This document shows positions 7,408 to 17,214 of a stretch of 64,000 nt of DNA, piece by piece. Position 1 is the first letter of the stretch. Each line of letters starts with the position of its first letter. Both the position numbers and the translations under genes were made by a program. The notes below the pieces were generated by a model. It made no database searches. It had not been told where the DNA came from and worked only from the letters and a program-made list of their open reading frames with translations. The stretch spans positions 1 to 64,000 of the forward strand of contig JAGHSF010000009.1 of NCBI GenBank assembly GCA_018065985.1. The letters run 5' to 3'. Source of the DNA: Candidatus Cryptobacteroides choladohippi. Its GTDB lineage: Bacteria; Bacteroidota; Bacteroidia; Bacteroidales; UBA932.

Positions 7408-9777
7408 ATGAAAAGGCTGATTATCAGTGTCCTGGCATTCGCCGTCCTGCTCTTTCAGGAAGGCGCCGCCGACGCTTGTACAAATCTTCTTGTGGGCCCC
7501 GGAGCATCGGTCGACGGGTCCACGATGCTCACCTACAACATGGACTCCTACGGGATGTGCGCCAAACTGCGCTACACCCCCGGCGGCACCCACGCAAGAG
7601 GGGAGAAGGTTCAGGTGTATGACTACGACAACCACCGTCATCTCGGCGAGATTCCCCAGGTGCCGCAGACCTATAGCGTCATGGGTTTCATCAACGAAAA
7701 GCAGCTGTCGATAGTCGAGACCACATGGGGAGGTCGCGGCCTGGCCAATCCTGACGGCCTGATTCACTATACGGAACTCATCGAACTCGGGCTCGAGCGT
7801 GCCGCCACCGCGCGTGAGGCCATCAAGGTCATGACCGATCTCGTTGCCAGATATGGCTATTGCAGCACGGGTGAGACCTTCAGCATCGCCGACACCAGGG
7901 AGGTGTGGATCATGGAGATGATAGGCAAGGGAAGCGACGAGAAGGGAGCCGTATGGGTAGCCATGCGCGTGCCCGACGACTGCATCTGCGCCCACGCCAA
8001 TCAGAGTCGCATACACCGCTTCGACCGTTCCGACAAAGAGAACGTGATCTATGCAAAGGACGTGATAAGCTATGCTCGCAAGAAGGGCTTCTTTGCCGGG
8101 AAGGACGATGAATTCGACTTCTCCAAGGCCTACAGCCCCACCAACTTCCACATGCAGAGGGCTTGCGAGGCCCGCGTATGGAGCATCTTCAACAGGTTCT
8201 CCGATGACTTCGGCAGGTACATCGCCACCGTCGACGGGTTCCACCTCGACAGCAGCGAGCAGATGCCTCTCTTCATCCGGCCTGACCACAAGCTGAGCCT
8301 TCGCGAAGCCATGGACGTCATGCGCGACCACTACGAGGGCACGCCCTTCGACATGACCACCGACATGACCGGCGGCCCCTGGCATTCGCCCTATCGCCCC
8401 CGCCCTCAGGATTATTCGATAGACGGTGTGAGCTACTACCACGAGCGTCCCATAGCAACGCAGCAGAGCGCGTGCACGGTTGTGTGCCAGATGCGCGGCA
8501 GCCTGCCTGACGCTCTCGGCGGCGTGCTCTGGTTCGGAAACGACGACGCCAACATGGTGACCTACACCCCCGTTTACTGCAGCGCCACCCGCGTTCCTGC
8601 CTGCTACAACGATCCCGTCGCCACCGATGTCGACTTCTCATGGGATTCCGCATTCTGGGTATGCAACTGGGTTTCCAACATGGTTTATCCTCGATACGAC
8701 ATACTCTTCCCGAAACTCAAGGAAACGCGTGAAGTCCTGCAGGACAAATACATAGCCGAGGCTGCCGACCTTGAGAAGGCAGGTGCCGACGCCGAACGTC
8801 TGACTGCTTTCGGCGAGGCCTGCGCCTCCGAGATGCTCTCCATCTGGAAGGATATGGGCATACACATGATAGTCATGTACAACGACATGGCTCTCAAGCC
8901 CGAGAAGGATGGCAAGTTCCTTCTCACCCCCGAGGGACGTGGCGTTTCTCCCGAAAGGAACGGGTACAACGACATGTACCGCCGCGCAATCGCCAGCTGC
9001 ACCGGCGACCGCTATTACAGCGGAGAGCTGACCTTCGTGCACATCACTGACCCGCAGATCGGCTTCTATGACGAGAGCGAGCACTTTGTGAAGACTGACA
9101 GCCACCTGCGCCAGGCGGTAGAGATGATAAACGGCATCGACCCGGCCTGCGTCATCGTTACGGGAGACCTGTGCCATGACTGGCAGAACGTGGAGCAGCA
9201 TGATATCTTCAATGCCCGCATGGCTGAGATCGACTCCACTATCCCTGTGTTCGTGACGCCCGGTAATCACGACATCAATTACGGGACTCCGGAAAGCCTG
9301 GCCCTCTACGATGACTTTGTGGGGTATCTCCGCTTCAGTTACGTGAAGGGCGACTGCGCTTTCATCGGTTTTGACAGCAACTGCATCCAGAAACAGGTGC
9401 AGCCTCAGGAGAGCGAGCAGTTCGAGTGGCTCGAAAATGAGCTCAGAAAGGCTTCAGAGATGACCACCTCGACCGACCGCAGGCACATCTATCTGTTCTG
9501 CCACTGCCCGCTCGTGTACGCCTCATACGACGAGGATGACAACCACAACGCCTTCCCCAAGGCATTGAGGGACAAGTACCTGAACCTGTTCAGGAAATAC
9601 GGTGTAGAGGCTGTGTTCACAGGTCACAGCCACATGGGAACCGAGTTGGAACTCGAGGGGATAAGGACGGTCAATGCCGACCCTGTTGCCGATGCCTTCG
9701 GCGGTCACAGGTCCGGTATCTACGTCTACCGTGTGACGCCTTCGGGATTCAGCTCCGAATTCAGGGCAATAGAGTAG
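7408..9777 (+). CDS. exported fusion: C69 peptidase domain plus calcineurin-like metallophosphoesterase
   Basis: A 789-residue protein. After a signal peptide (MKRLIISVLAFAVLLFQEGAAD) comes a peptidase family C69 (Ntn-hydrolase dipeptidase) domain beginning CTNLLVGPGASVDGS; the cysteine at about 24 would be the N-terminal nucleophile after processing. GFINEKQLSIVETTWGGR and the following core fit the family to about residue 520. From about 538 a metallophosphoesterase follows with HITDPQIG, GDLCHD, GNHDI, CHCP and GHSH metal motifs, so all expected ligands are present. DPQ in place of the common DxH resembles CPPED1-like members. Two complete enzymes in one exported chain is unusual. It probably acts on peptide and phosphate substrates in the periplasm; substrates are unknown. 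Confidence 0.8.
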   Translation: MKRLIISVLAFAVLLFQEGAADACTNLLVGPGASVDGSTMLTYNMDSYGMCAKLRYTPGGTHARGEKVQVYDYDNHRHLGEIPQVPQTYSVMGFINEKQLSIVETTWGGRGLANPDGLIHYTELIELGLERAATAREAIKVMTDLVARYGYCSTGETFSIADTREVWIMEMIGKGSDEKGAVWVAMRVPDDCICAHANQSRIHRFDRSDKENVIYAKDVISYARKKGFFAGKDDEFDFSKAYSPTNFHMQRACEARVWSIFNRFSDDFGRYIATVDGFHLDSSEQMPLFIRPDHKLSLREAMDVMRDHYEGTPFDMTTDMTGGPWHSPYRPRPQDYSIDGVSYYHERPIATQQSACTVVCQMRGSLPDALGGVLWFGNDDANMVTYTPVYCSATRVPACYNDPVATDVDFSWDSAFWVCNWVSNMVYPRYDILFPKLKETREVLQDKYIAEAADLEKAGADAERLTAFGEACASEMLSIWKDMGIHMIVMYNDMALKPEKDGKFLLTPEGRGVSPERNGYNDMYRRAIASCTGDRYYSGELTFVHITDPQIGFYDESEHFVKTDSHLRQAVEMINGIDPACVIVTGDLCHDWQNVEQHDIFNARMAEIDSTIPVFVTPGNHDINYGTPESLALYDDFVGYLRFSYVKGDCAFIGFDSNCIQKQVQPQESEQFEWLENELRKASEMTTSTDRRHIYLFCHCPLVYASYDEDDNHNAFPKALRDKYLNLFRKYGVEAVFTGHSHMGTELELEGIRTVNADPVADAFGGHRSGIYVYRVTPSGFSSEFRAIE

Positions 9778-10609
9778 AAAGTTCTTTCATGAGCCACTCC
9801 TTCCTGGGGTGGCTCAAATATTTCGCGGGTATCTGCCTGCTGCCTTTGCCTGCATAGCAGCGCATGCGGTCATCGGCCTCCAGTGCATGCAGGGCAGGGG
9901 TGACGCCTTCCATCGGTGTGTTGCAGAGCGGCCTGAAAACCACGTCGGCAATCGGGTCGAACCACTTTCCCAGGGCAATCATCCCGGTGTCGACTATGCC
10001 TGGGTCGGCCACGTTGATGCTGATTCCCGGGTATCCCATTGACGGCAGCTTTTCCTGCAGCCCGATGCTGTAGAGCAGCAGGCCCAGCTTGCTGTCGGCG
10101 TAGCTCCGGATCTGGTGGTACTTCTTTTCCCTGTGGCAGAGGAGGTCTTCCCTGATCCGCCCCACGTGGCAGGCGAGAGAGACCATGTTCACTATCCGCG
10201 CGTTCGGTGACATCAGCGGCAGCAGGCTCTCGGTAAGCCTTGCCGTTCCTATCAGATTTGTGGCGATGGCCGACTCGAAACCTTCTTCCGTCTGTACGTA
10301 TGAGTGTGCCAGAAGCCCTGCGTTGTTGAAGAGCGCGTCCACGGTGGTGCCGCTGTCTTTCAGCTCCTGCACGAAGGCCTCGACGGATTCCTTGCTGCAC
10401 AGGTCGAGCCGCATCAGGCGGGGCTTTGCTCCAAGGCAGGTCCTTTCTATGTGCTCCTTTATCATTTCGCCCTTCCATGGTGTCCTGCAGGCCATGATGA
10501 CATCCCAACCCTTGCCCGCGAGATACTCGCAGGCCTTGGCACCCATGCTGCCGTTTGCTCCTGTTACAATGACTGTTCTGCTCATGTTCCAATTTTTGTT
10601 TGCATGCAT
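9761..10609 (-). CDS. SDR-family oxidoreductase
   Basis: A 282-residue short-chain dehydrogenase/reductase. The NAD(P)-binding glycine motif TGANGSMG is near residues 16-23, NNAG near 95, and the catalytic YADSK near 170-174. The overall pattern resembles the retinol dehydrogenase/protochlorophyllide reductase-like group, but the substrate is unknown. An alternative start is MSRTVIVTG at 10585, which drops eight residues of doubtful value. Its 3' end overlaps that of the C69 fusion by 17 nt, so the two genes converge. Confidence 0.8.
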   Translation of the reverse strand: MHANKNWNMSRTVIVTGANGSMGAKACEYLAGKGWDVIMACRTPWKGEMIKEHIERTCLGAKPRLMRLDLCSKESVEAFVQELKDSGTTVDALFNNAGLLAHSYVQTEEGFESAIATNLIGTARLTESLLPLMSPNARIVNMVSLACHVGRIREDLLCHREKKYHQIRSYADSKLGLLLYSIGLQEKLPSMGYPGISINVADPGIVDTGMIALGKWFDPIADVVFRPLCNTPMEGVTPALHALEADDRMRCYAGKGSRQIPAKYLSHPRKEWLMKELSTLLP

Positions 10610-10658
10610 ACGCCGCGCCCCCGCCTTATTTTCCGTAAAGGTAGTGATTAATATTGAT

Positions 10659-10689
10659 TTTGAATTGTTGAACAGTTTCGGTAATTTTG
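10659..10689 (+). promoter_or_regulatory. consensus Bacteroidota promoter of the rhaM-manC unit
   Basis: TTTG at 10659-10662, exactly 19 nt, then TAATTTTG at 10682-10689: a perfect match to TTTG-N19-TAnnTTTG. The rhaM ATG starts only 6 nt after the -7 box, so the transcript should begin at or within a few bases of the start codon. Confidence 0.7.
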
Positions 10690-10695
10690 TATGAT

Positions 10696-11031
10696 ATGAA
10701 ACGTTATTGTCAGACTCTCACCCTGGTCGATGACCCTGAGATGGTGGAGAAGTATTGCGAGGTGCACAGCCACGTCTGGCCTGAAATCATCGAGGGTCAG
10801 CAACAGGTGGGCATCCTGAGCATGGAGATATACCGTAATGGACGCAAGCTGTTCATGATTATTGATACCCGTGACGATTTTGACTTCGAGAAGGACATGG
10901 CGCGTCTCGCCACACTTCCGAGGCAGGCTGAATGGGAGGCCTATGTGTCTCAGTTCCAGGGGTGTTCGGCTGATGCACGCAGCGACGAGAAGTGGCAGCT
11001 TTGCAGTAAGATATTCGATTCGGAAAAGTAG
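10696..11031 (+). CDS. rhaM: L-rhamnose mutarotase family protein
   Basis: About 111 residues from ATG 10696 (MKRYCQTLTLVDDPEMVEKY). The length, the MKRYC start and HSHVWPEIIEGQQQVGILSMEIYRNGRKLFMI match the RhaM/YiiL ferredoxin-like fold family, which interconverts anomers of L-rhamnose (or L-fucose). The TTG at 10687 in the ORF track lies inside the promoter box. The gene is followed after 6 nt by manC, an unusual pairing that may place it with surface-sugar supply. No other rhamnose catabolic gene is in the window. Confidence 0.8.
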   Translation: MKRYCQTLTLVDDPEMVEKYCEVHSHVWPEIIEGQQQVGILSMEIYRNGRKLFMIIDTRDDFDFEKDMARLATLPRQAEWEAYVSQFQGCSADARSDEKWQLCSKIFDSEK

Positions 11032-11037
11032 GGTGTC

Positions 11038-12384
11038 ATGCAGATAGTTCTTTTGTCAGGCGGCTCCGGCCAGCGTCTCTGGCCTCTGAGCAACAGCGCC
11101 AGGAGCAAGCAGTTCCTTCCGCTTCTGGAAAGGGCGGACGGCTCGATGGAGTCGATGGTTCAGCGCGTGGTGCGCCAGGTGCTGGAAGCCGGATTGACCA
11201 GGGATATCACTATCGCAACCAACACCAGTCAGCTGGACATAATAACAAAGCAGCTTGGTGACAAGGTGGATGTCGTGACCGAGCCCCAGAGGCGGGATAC
11301 ATTTCCTGCCATCGCGCTGGCAGCATGCTATCTGAGCCTCGAGAAAGGCTGCCGGGACGACGAGACCGTGGTCGTCATGCCCTGTGACCCATACACCGAT
11401 GACGGGTATTTCAGGACAATAGCCAGGATGGCCGGCTGTCTCGAGAATGGAGCCGCCGACCTTGTGCTGATGGGAATTACCCCTACACACCCATCTACCC
11501 GTTTCGGATATATCGTGCCGGAAGCCTCGGACGGTGACTGTCTGAAGGTCCGGCGATTCACCGAGAAACCCGACGAGACGACTGCTGTGGACCTTCTGAG
11601 CCAGCATGCCCTGTGGAACGGTGGAGTCTTTGCGTTCAAGCTGGGATACATGCTTGGCATTGTCCGCAAATATGTATGCGGCGCCAGCTTTGGCGAGATA
11701 CGCGCACGATATGGGGAATTCCCCAGGATCAGTTTCGACTACGAGGTGGCCGAGAAGGCGCAGAGCGTTGCCGTGGTACCTTTTGCCGGCAGCTGGAAGG
11801 ATCTTGGCACATGGAACTCCCTTACCGGTGAGCTTCGCCGCTCTGCCATCGGAAATGCCACGCTCGGGCCCGATTGCAGCAATGTGCATGTGATAAACGA
11901 GCTGCCCAACCCTGTGTTTGTCGACGGTATTTCCGATGCCATTGTGGCAACCTGCCCTGATGGGATCCTTGTGTGCTCCAAGGATAGGTCTGAGGATATA
12001 AAGAACTATGTGTCAGGGCTTTCGCAGCGGCCCATGTATGAAGAGCGCCGTTGGGGAACCTATCGCGTCATGGACGAGACCGTCTTCCCCGACAAATGCC
12101 ACTCGCTGGTCAAGCGCATCACGATGATGGCAGGGAAGAACAGCTCGTATCACCGTCACCTTGAGCGTACCGAGACATGGACTTTCGTTGACGGAAGCGG
12201 CTTCGTCGTGCTTGACGGTGCAGTGCAGGAAGTGCATGCAGGCGACACCGTCGTTGTGCCCGCCGGCCGTCTCCACGCAGTAAAGGCTGTGCGGGACCTG
12301 ACTTTCATCGAGGTTCAGAGCGGGTCCAGACTGGTCGATGAGGATGTCGACAGGCTCTCGTGGGATTGGGAGTGGGACCAGTAA
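11038..12384 (+). CDS. manC: mannose-1-phosphate guanylyltransferase / mannose-6-phosphate isomerase
   Basis: A 448-residue type II enzyme that makes GDP-mannose for surface glycans. The N-terminal nucleotidyltransferase opens with LLSGGSGQRLWPLSNSARSKQFLPLL (SKQF instead of the usual PKQF). FTEKPDE and WNGGVFAFK follow. The C-terminal cupin has YHRHLERTETWTFVDG and the end FIEVQSG, corresponding to the isomerase half. It begins 6 nt after rhaM and precedes the polysaccharide operon, for which it is the likely GDP-mannose source. Confidence 0.92.
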   Translation: MQIVLLSGGSGQRLWPLSNSARSKQFLPLLERADGSMESMVQRVVRQVLEAGLTRDITIATNTSQLDIITKQLGDKVDVVTEPQRRDTFPAIALAACYLSLEKGCRDDETVVVMPCDPYTDDGYFRTIARMAGCLENGAADLVLMGITPTHPSTRFGYIVPEASDGDCLKVRRFTEKPDETTAVDLLSQHALWNGGVFAFKLGYMLGIVRKYVCGASFGEIRARYGEFPRISFDYEVAEKAQSVAVVPFAGSWKDLGTWNSLTGELRRSAIGNATLGPDCSNVHVINELPNPVFVDGISDAIVATCPDGILVCSKDRSEDIKNYVSGLSQRPMYEERRWGTYRVMDETVFPDKCHSLVKRITMMAGKNSSYHRHLERTETWTFVDGSGFVVLDGAVQEVHAGDTVVVPAGRLHAVKAVRDLTFIEVQSGSRLVDEDVDRLSWDWEWDQ

Positions 12385-12553
12385 TTGCTTTTTGGCTTAT
12401 TTTTACGTAACTTCACACGCTATTTTAAAAGAGTTGTTGCGCCGTCCGCATTTGGGACTGGTGAGGGCGAAGCCGTAATGTGAATTCTTTCTTGGAAGAT
12501 GCGGTCTCAGTTCTAGCGGGATAACAGTAATTAGCTATCAGAGAAATCAGAAT

Positions 12554-13033
12554 ATGCGCAGATTTGTTATTGCCATTGTTGCAGCAATCCTGATACTTTT
12601 CACAGGAGAGAACCTGGCTTATGCGCAGCTGAGCAAACTGCATTTCAAAGGGTATAAGATAACCAGGATTGCTCCAACGAGTCTCAGGAGTGTGCGAGGA
12701 ACAGCGGAATTCAATTGCATAAATGATTCTTTAGGCTTTACAATGTCCAATATCAAGGGTACAGTTTATAAGAAGGGCGTTGCTTTTATCAGCGGTAGTG
12801 CCGACCCTGTATCTGTTCCATCTGGTTCATCTGCAGTTACGGTTAATGGTAAGGCTTCTCTTTGTGATGGCATCGGCCTATGGGATGTGCTGCAGTGCAT
12901 CGCATTCAAGGCGGAAGATTATTCTATTGATGTGTCCATGACTGTTGTGAACTCGAAGGGAAATCGCAGGGAATATTCAAAGATGGGCATGAGCGTTTCT
13001 GCGCTTTTGAACAATATAAGAAAGAAGAAATGA
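12554..13033 (+). CDS. exported hypothetical protein of the polysaccharide locus
   Basis: 159 residues with a signal peptide (MRRFVIAIVAAILILFTGENLAYAQ). The mature part is a small beta-rich domain (FKGYKITRIAPTSLRSVRGTAEFNCINDSLGFTMSNIKGTVYKKG) ending in a basic tail. The pattern weakly resembles the LEA-type-2/WHy fold, but I do not recognise the family. It begins the AT-rich block after a 169-nt gap from manC and is separated from the next glycosyltransferase by 1 nt, so it is cotranscribed with the operon. Confidence 0.65.
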   Translation: MRRFVIAIVAAILILFTGENLAYAQLSKLHFKGYKITRIAPTSLRSVRGTAEFNCINDSLGFTMSNIKGTVYKKGVAFISGSADPVSVPSGSSAVTVNGKASLCDGIGLWDVLQCIAFKAEDYSIDVSMTVVNSKGNRREYSKMGMSVSALLNNIRKKK

Positions 13034-13034
13034 T

Positions 13035-14171
13035 ATGAACATTCTTATATTCGATTGGTCTGTGCAAGGACACCATCTTGAGTACCTTCATCATATATAT
13101 TGTGAGGCTGTAAAACATACGAAGCATCATTTTTATTTCTATGTTCCAGCGGAATTTGCGGAAGTAAAGTACAAGTTCATTTGGGAAAAAGCCGAAAACA
13201 TCGACATCCAATACTTGAAAGACAAAGATTTGATGAAATGCAAAAAGAAGAATCTTCTTGTATCTGCATTCTTCAAATCATTAATCATAAGGCGAATTGT
13301 CCTGCTGCATCATATTGACCGCGTCTGGTTGATAATGTTTATGCATCTGATGCCGTTCCTGCCTTTTATGTTGCCTGGAAACGTTCTGATTTCAGGAATA
13401 CTATATAGGATTTACTTCTACGAAGGAAGTAATATCAAAGGAGCTAGATTGCTGTTGGAGAAATTGCGATATGCCTTTTTGGCCAAAGAAGCTAATGTAG
13501 AGGCTGTGTATGTTCTTAATGACGAGTTAGCCGCCAGTAAACTGAATTCAATATATTCTTCTTCAAAGTTTATTCAGATCCCCGACCCAGTTCCTATGAT
13601 TGACGATAGTCGGGTTCGCAACATCAGACAAGAAATAGGTGTTGGAGAATCAGAAACCATGTTCCTCCATTTTGGCGGCCTTGATGAAAGGAAGGGTACT
13701 CTTGAAATTCTCAAAGCAATAATAGATATGCCTTCTGATAAATTGAAGGGTAAGGTTTTTGTCTTTGCAGGCAAGATCAAGGATAGCATACATGATGACT
13801 TTTATTCATTACTTCAGAAAGCTGAGAGAAAAACCAGAATAATAGTCTATGATGAATTTTGTTCATATCTTTTTTTGATTAATCTCTGTAATAGCACCGA
13901 TTATATTTTGATTCCATACAAGAACACGAATCAGAGCAGTGGTGTTATTGGATACGCATCTTTTTTCAGTAAGCCGGTGATTGGCCCGTCACAAGGACTG
14001 CTAGGCAGATTGATAAAATCCTACAATCTAGGTTATGCCATTGATGATTTGTCTTCAACTGGTTTAGCAAGAACGATGTCGACTGTGAAGCCCATACTGT
14101 GTTCTAGGGAATATGCAATAACTCATTCTGTGGAAAAATTTTCAGAAGTATTATGGCGTAATCTGCAATGA
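13035..14171 (+). CDS. glycosyltransferase (GT-B fold, GT4-like)
   Basis: 378 residues. The start MNILIFDWSVQGHHLEYLHHIY is a GT-B N-terminal Rossmann strand. MFLHFGGLDERKGTLEILKAI is the nucleotide-sugar-domain opening typical of GT4 relatives, and YKNTNQSSGVIGYASFFSKPVI sits where the donor-binding region is expected. It probably adds one sugar to the lipid-linked repeat unit on the cytoplasmic face. Donor and acceptor are unknown. It overlaps the polymerase gene by 4 nt (ATGA). Confidence 0.75.
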   Translation: MNILIFDWSVQGHHLEYLHHIYCEAVKHTKHHFYFYVPAEFAEVKYKFIWEKAENIDIQYLKDKDLMKCKKKNLLVSAFFKSLIIRRIVLLHHIDRVWLIMFMHLMPFLPFMLPGNVLISGILYRIYFYEGSNIKGARLLLEKLRYAFLAKEANVEAVYVLNDELAASKLNSIYSSSKFIQIPDPVPMIDDSRVRNIRQEIGVGESETMFLHFGGLDERKGTLEILKAIIDMPSDKLKGKVFVFAGKIKDSIHDDFYSLLQKAERKTRIIVYDEFCSYLFLINLCNSTDYILIPYKNTNQSSGVIGYASFFSKPVIGPSQGLLGRLIKSYNLGYAIDDLSSTGLARTMSTVKPILCSREYAITHSVEKFSEVLWRNLQ

Positions 14172-15454
14172 GAATCCTGAAACTGAAATATTGGAACCTG
14201 CCTTTGGTGGGAATAGCATTGACATTGTGTGGAGTGCCTCTTGCAATGTATCTGAATCAGTTTGTCCCTTCTGTGCCTTGGACGCCTGCTTTTATGATCA
14301 TGTCTGTTCTTTTGATGGTGCATTGGCAAAACTTGTTCAACTTGCGTTTCCCGTCATATAACAAATGGTTTCTTGCCATATTCCTTTTTCAACTGATAAT
14401 GATAGTGTACGGTATTTTGTCGGAAAATATGACGACACAGTATCTGACGTTTCATTTGTTCATTATCGCTGATGTTTTTGCAATGACCACGTTCCCCAGG
14501 TCCCGTTCATATGATAGACTCCCATTTGTTGTTTTTCTTGTTTCATTACCGTGTGTGATATTGGGCATCCTTGTGTGTCAATTGCAGATGGTTACGGGAG
14601 ATATCGCATATGAGATGCGAAAGTTGAATGACTCATATGCCATTGAAGCATTCACAGTAGCATTAGGCGCGCTGACAAATATGTTCTCAGCATTATGCAT
14701 CATTAATATGAAACATGCACGTGGTAAAATCTGGAAAGTATTATCACTGTTTGGATTGCTTGGTGGCTTTTATGTGCTGCTTGAATGTAGCAAAAGAACG
14801 CCGATTCTTGTGTTTGTTTTGGGATGTTTATATTTCATATATGCCTTTAATCGAACTTCTAGGAAAAAAAGAAGGAAGGGACTCAAAGTATCGAAGAAAT
14901 TCTTCTTTTCTTCGTTGGCGGTTATTTGTGGCTTGTTGGTAGCCTATTTTGCGGTCCCATACGTCAATGATAAAGTTAATACACTAGCATATAATATTTA
15001 TGCTGGAGTTATGAATATGTTCGGGAATACTAGTGTCAGAGATGAAACCGGTTCAGCAATTGAAAGATTTGATAATAGAAAAGCCGCTTATGATATTATC
15101 GAGAGCCAGTTTTCTATGGGGAACTATTTATTTGGGAAAGGCTATCTGACCAGGTGGATTGATAATCCGCTATTGGAATCATATCTTGATATGGGGCTAA
15201 TAGGGGCTTTCTTTTATTTTATACTGGTTGTTGTATTCCCTTTGCGTGTAATGTTCATAAGGCGGTGTTCCTTGCCTCAGGTACTGGCGACGATGATGTG
15301 CATATATTCTATGCTTTCCATCATGAATTCGGGGAATCCATACCAGATAACGAAGTATACTGGCCTTTGCCTTGTCGCGCTCGTGTATGGTAAATGCTTT
15401 AGACGAAAGAAAGGTGAAAAATATATTGATATTAAGCAAGATATATCCTGCTGA
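14168..15454 (+). CDS. O-antigen polymerase-like membrane protein (Wzy-like)
   Basis: 428 residues with around ten hydrophobic segments and a large polar loop (about residues 270-330) before the last membrane helices, the general architecture of Wzy/O-antigen ligase-like proteins. Sequence conservation in this family is low, so the call rests on topology and operon position among glycosyltransferases and a flippase. It would polymerise repeat units in the periplasm. The next gene overlaps its 3' end. Confidence 0.65.
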   Translation: MRILKLKYWNLPLVGIALTLCGVPLAMYLNQFVPSVPWTPAFMIMSVLLMVHWQNLFNLRFPSYNKWFLAIFLFQLIMIVYGILSENMTTQYLTFHLFIIADVFAMTTFPRSRSYDRLPFVVFLVSLPCVILGILVCQLQMVTGDIAYEMRKLNDSYAIEAFTVALGALTNMFSALCIINMKHARGKIWKVLSLFGLLGGFYVLLECSKRTPILVFVLGCLYFIYAFNRTSRKKRRKGLKVSKKFFFSSLAVICGLLVAYFAVPYVNDKVNTLAYNIYAGVMNMFGNTSVRDETGSAIERFDNRKAAYDIIESQFSMGNYLFGKGYLTRWIDNPLLESYLDMGLIGAFFYFILVVVFPLRVMFIRRCSLPQVLATMMCIYSMLSIMNSGNPYQITKYTGLCLVALVYGKCFRRKKGEKYIDIKQDISC

Positions 15455-16598
15455 TGATTTGAAATACGGAGATACGCCTGTTGTCCATTATTTTGCCAGA
15501 CAATGGGCGAATATGGGATATAATGTACTGGTAATCCATAATTTTGCCTTATTTCCCAAATTCTTTTATCTTTTTACTTCTCATTTTGCTTCATTCCTTT
15601 CATCAAAGATTGGTTCTGTAGTTCCTTCTGTTTATGATGATTCGACAAGGGAGTATGAATATGATGGAATAACAGTTGTGAGAATTCCAATAAAGAAAAT
15701 TGTGCCCCACGGCATGTTTCCTGATTCTTCAGTGGCTTGCCAATTTATGAAGATCACGTCCGTGTTGGATGCGAAATCATTTGTGCCTGACGTGGTTGTT
15801 GGCCACTGGTGGAATCCTCAGTTGCCCTTGATAGCCAGATTCAAGTCAAAATATGATTGCAGAACAGCCATGATAGTACATGATGTTGACGAATCAAAAG
15901 CAAAACCGGAATATACCAGGTATTACGATTCGGTTGATTCATGGGGCTTCCGTTCCATTCCTTTGCAGAAACAGTTTGAAAAGATAGTAGGCAGTTCATT
16001 CAAGTCTTTTCATTGTGCGTCAGGAATTCCTCCCGAATATATAACAGGGAATTCTCACAGACTGTTCGATAATAAATTAAGAAATATTGTATTTGTAGGC
16101 CAGTTGATTAAAAGAAAACATCCCGCTTCTATTCTTGATGCGATTGACAAATTGGATGATGGTGACCAATATAATGTTTTATTCGTTGGAACCGGAAATG
16201 AAAGTAACCATTTGAAAGCGATGTCTTCATCTATGCCTAACGTATCATTTACGGGTCGGTTACCCAGGAACGAAGTTACTGTATGCATGAAGCAATCGGA
16301 CATTTTCATCATGATCAGCAGGGCAGAGGCGTTTGGCCTTGTTTATCTCGAAGCTATGGGCTGTGGCTGTATAACTGTCGCGTCAAAATATGAGGGGATG
16401 GATGGGATAATCAAGGATGGTGTTAATGGGTTTCTATGCAAAGCTGGAGATTCTGATGAACTGGCATCCATATTAAAAAGGATATCACTAATGACTACTG
16501 CAGAACTCAAGGCAATCTCAGATCGTGCTGTAGAAACTGCTTCATACTATACGGATCAACTTGCTGCTCAGCGGTATCTTGAAAATATTATTGAATGA
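15387..16598 (+). CDS. glycosyltransferase family 4
   Basis: About 403 residues. The N-terminal [29 protein letters not shown] and C-terminal [21 protein letters not shown] with the EX7E-type motif [14 protein letters not shown] identify a retaining GT4 enzyme. I start at ATG 15387 ([10 protein letters not shown]), overlapping the polymerase by 68 nt; a GTG at 15414 directly before KNILILS would reduce the overlap and is a real alternative. It ends in a 4-nt overlap with the acyltransferase. Confidence 0.8.
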   Translation: MVNALDERKVKNILILSKIYPADDLKYGDTPVVHYFARQWANMGYNVLVIHNFALFPKFFYLFTSHFASFLSSKIGSVVPSVYDDSTREYEYDGITVVRIPIKKIVPHGMFPDSSVACQFMKITSVLDAKSFVPDVVVGHWWNPQLPLIARFKSKYDCRTAMIVHDVDESKAKPEYTRYYDSVDSWGFRSIPLQKQFEKIVGSSFKSFHCASGIPPEYITGNSHRLFDNKLRNIVFVGQLIKRKHPASILDAIDKLDDGDQYNVLFVGTGNESNHLKAMSSSMPNVSFTGRLPRNEVTVCMKQSDIFIMISRAEAFGLVYLEAMGCGCITVASKYEGMDGIIKDGVNGFLCKAGDSDELASILKRISLMTTAELKAISDRAVETASYYTDQLAAQRYLENIIE

Positions 16599-17209
16599 AT
16601 ACATATATATTAGGTTGGCTAAGGCATTTGTTCAATAACAATGTCTCCCCGATTTCATTTGTTTCCTCTGAATCGGTTGTGGCAAAATCAGCGGTAATAT
16701 CGCGTAAATGTAAGCTGTATAAATCATCGATTGGAGAATATAGTTATTGTGCACCAAACGTAGATTTGGAACATGCCAAAGTTGGCAGGTATTGTTCAAT
16801 TGGAAAAAGGTGTATTATCGGGGCTGCATCACATTCTATTGACCATTTATCAACTTCGCCTGTTTTTACGCAGCAACATAATAGATTGGGTGTATCCTTT
16901 ACTGAGCGGGATCTGTTCAAAACGGCATATAAAACAACCAATATTGGCAATGATGTATGGATAGGGTCATGTGCAATCGTGTTAAGCGGTGTCAATGTTG
17001 GTGATGGTGCTGTGGTTGGTGCCGGTGCTGTGGTTACAAAAGATGTCCCGCCCTATGCAGTTGTGGGAGGCGTGCCGGCGAAGATAATAAGATACCGTTT
17101 CAAGGAGGATACGATTGCTTCTCTTCAACAAATGCAATGGTGGAATTGGGATGAGAAGAGAATCAAGGAGAACGTTGATTTGTTTCAGCATCCAATTGAA
17201 GAGAAATAG
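16595..17209 (+). CDS. hexapeptide-repeat acyltransferase (CatB/NodL-like)
   Basis: 204 residues with left-handed beta-helix repeats ([74 protein letters not shown]). The motif series and C-terminal [11 protein letters not shown] are typical of xenobiotic/sugar O-acetyltransferases using acetyl-CoA. It probably O-acetylates a sugar of the repeat unit. It overlaps the upstream GT by 4 nt. Confidence 0.8.
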   Translation: MNTYILGWLRHLFNNNVSPISFVSSESVVAKSAVISRKCKLYKSSIGEYSYCAPNVDLEHAKVGRYCSIGKRCIIGAASHSIDHLSTSPVFTQQHNRLGVSFTERDLFKTAYKTTNIGNDVWIGSCAIVLSGVNVGDGAVVGAGAVVTKDVPPYAVVGGVPAKIIRYRFKEDTIASLQQMQWWNWDEKRIKENVDLFQHPIEEK

Positions 17210-17214
17210 TGGTT

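Noticed and set aside
5695-8442. 915-residue minus-strand ORF
   Set aside because: It is antisense to ade and the C69 fusion, which show clear conserved motifs. Its translation is low-complexity His/Val/Gly-rich shadow sequence.
12385-12553. Possible leader RNA or antiterminator target before the polysaccharide operon
   Set aside because: No clear promoter, hairpin or riboswitch pattern could be found in the 169-nt gap.
12425-12643. 72-residue minus-strand ORF before the polysaccharide operon
   Set aside because: No start context or motif. It overlaps the signal peptide of the plus-strand exported protein.
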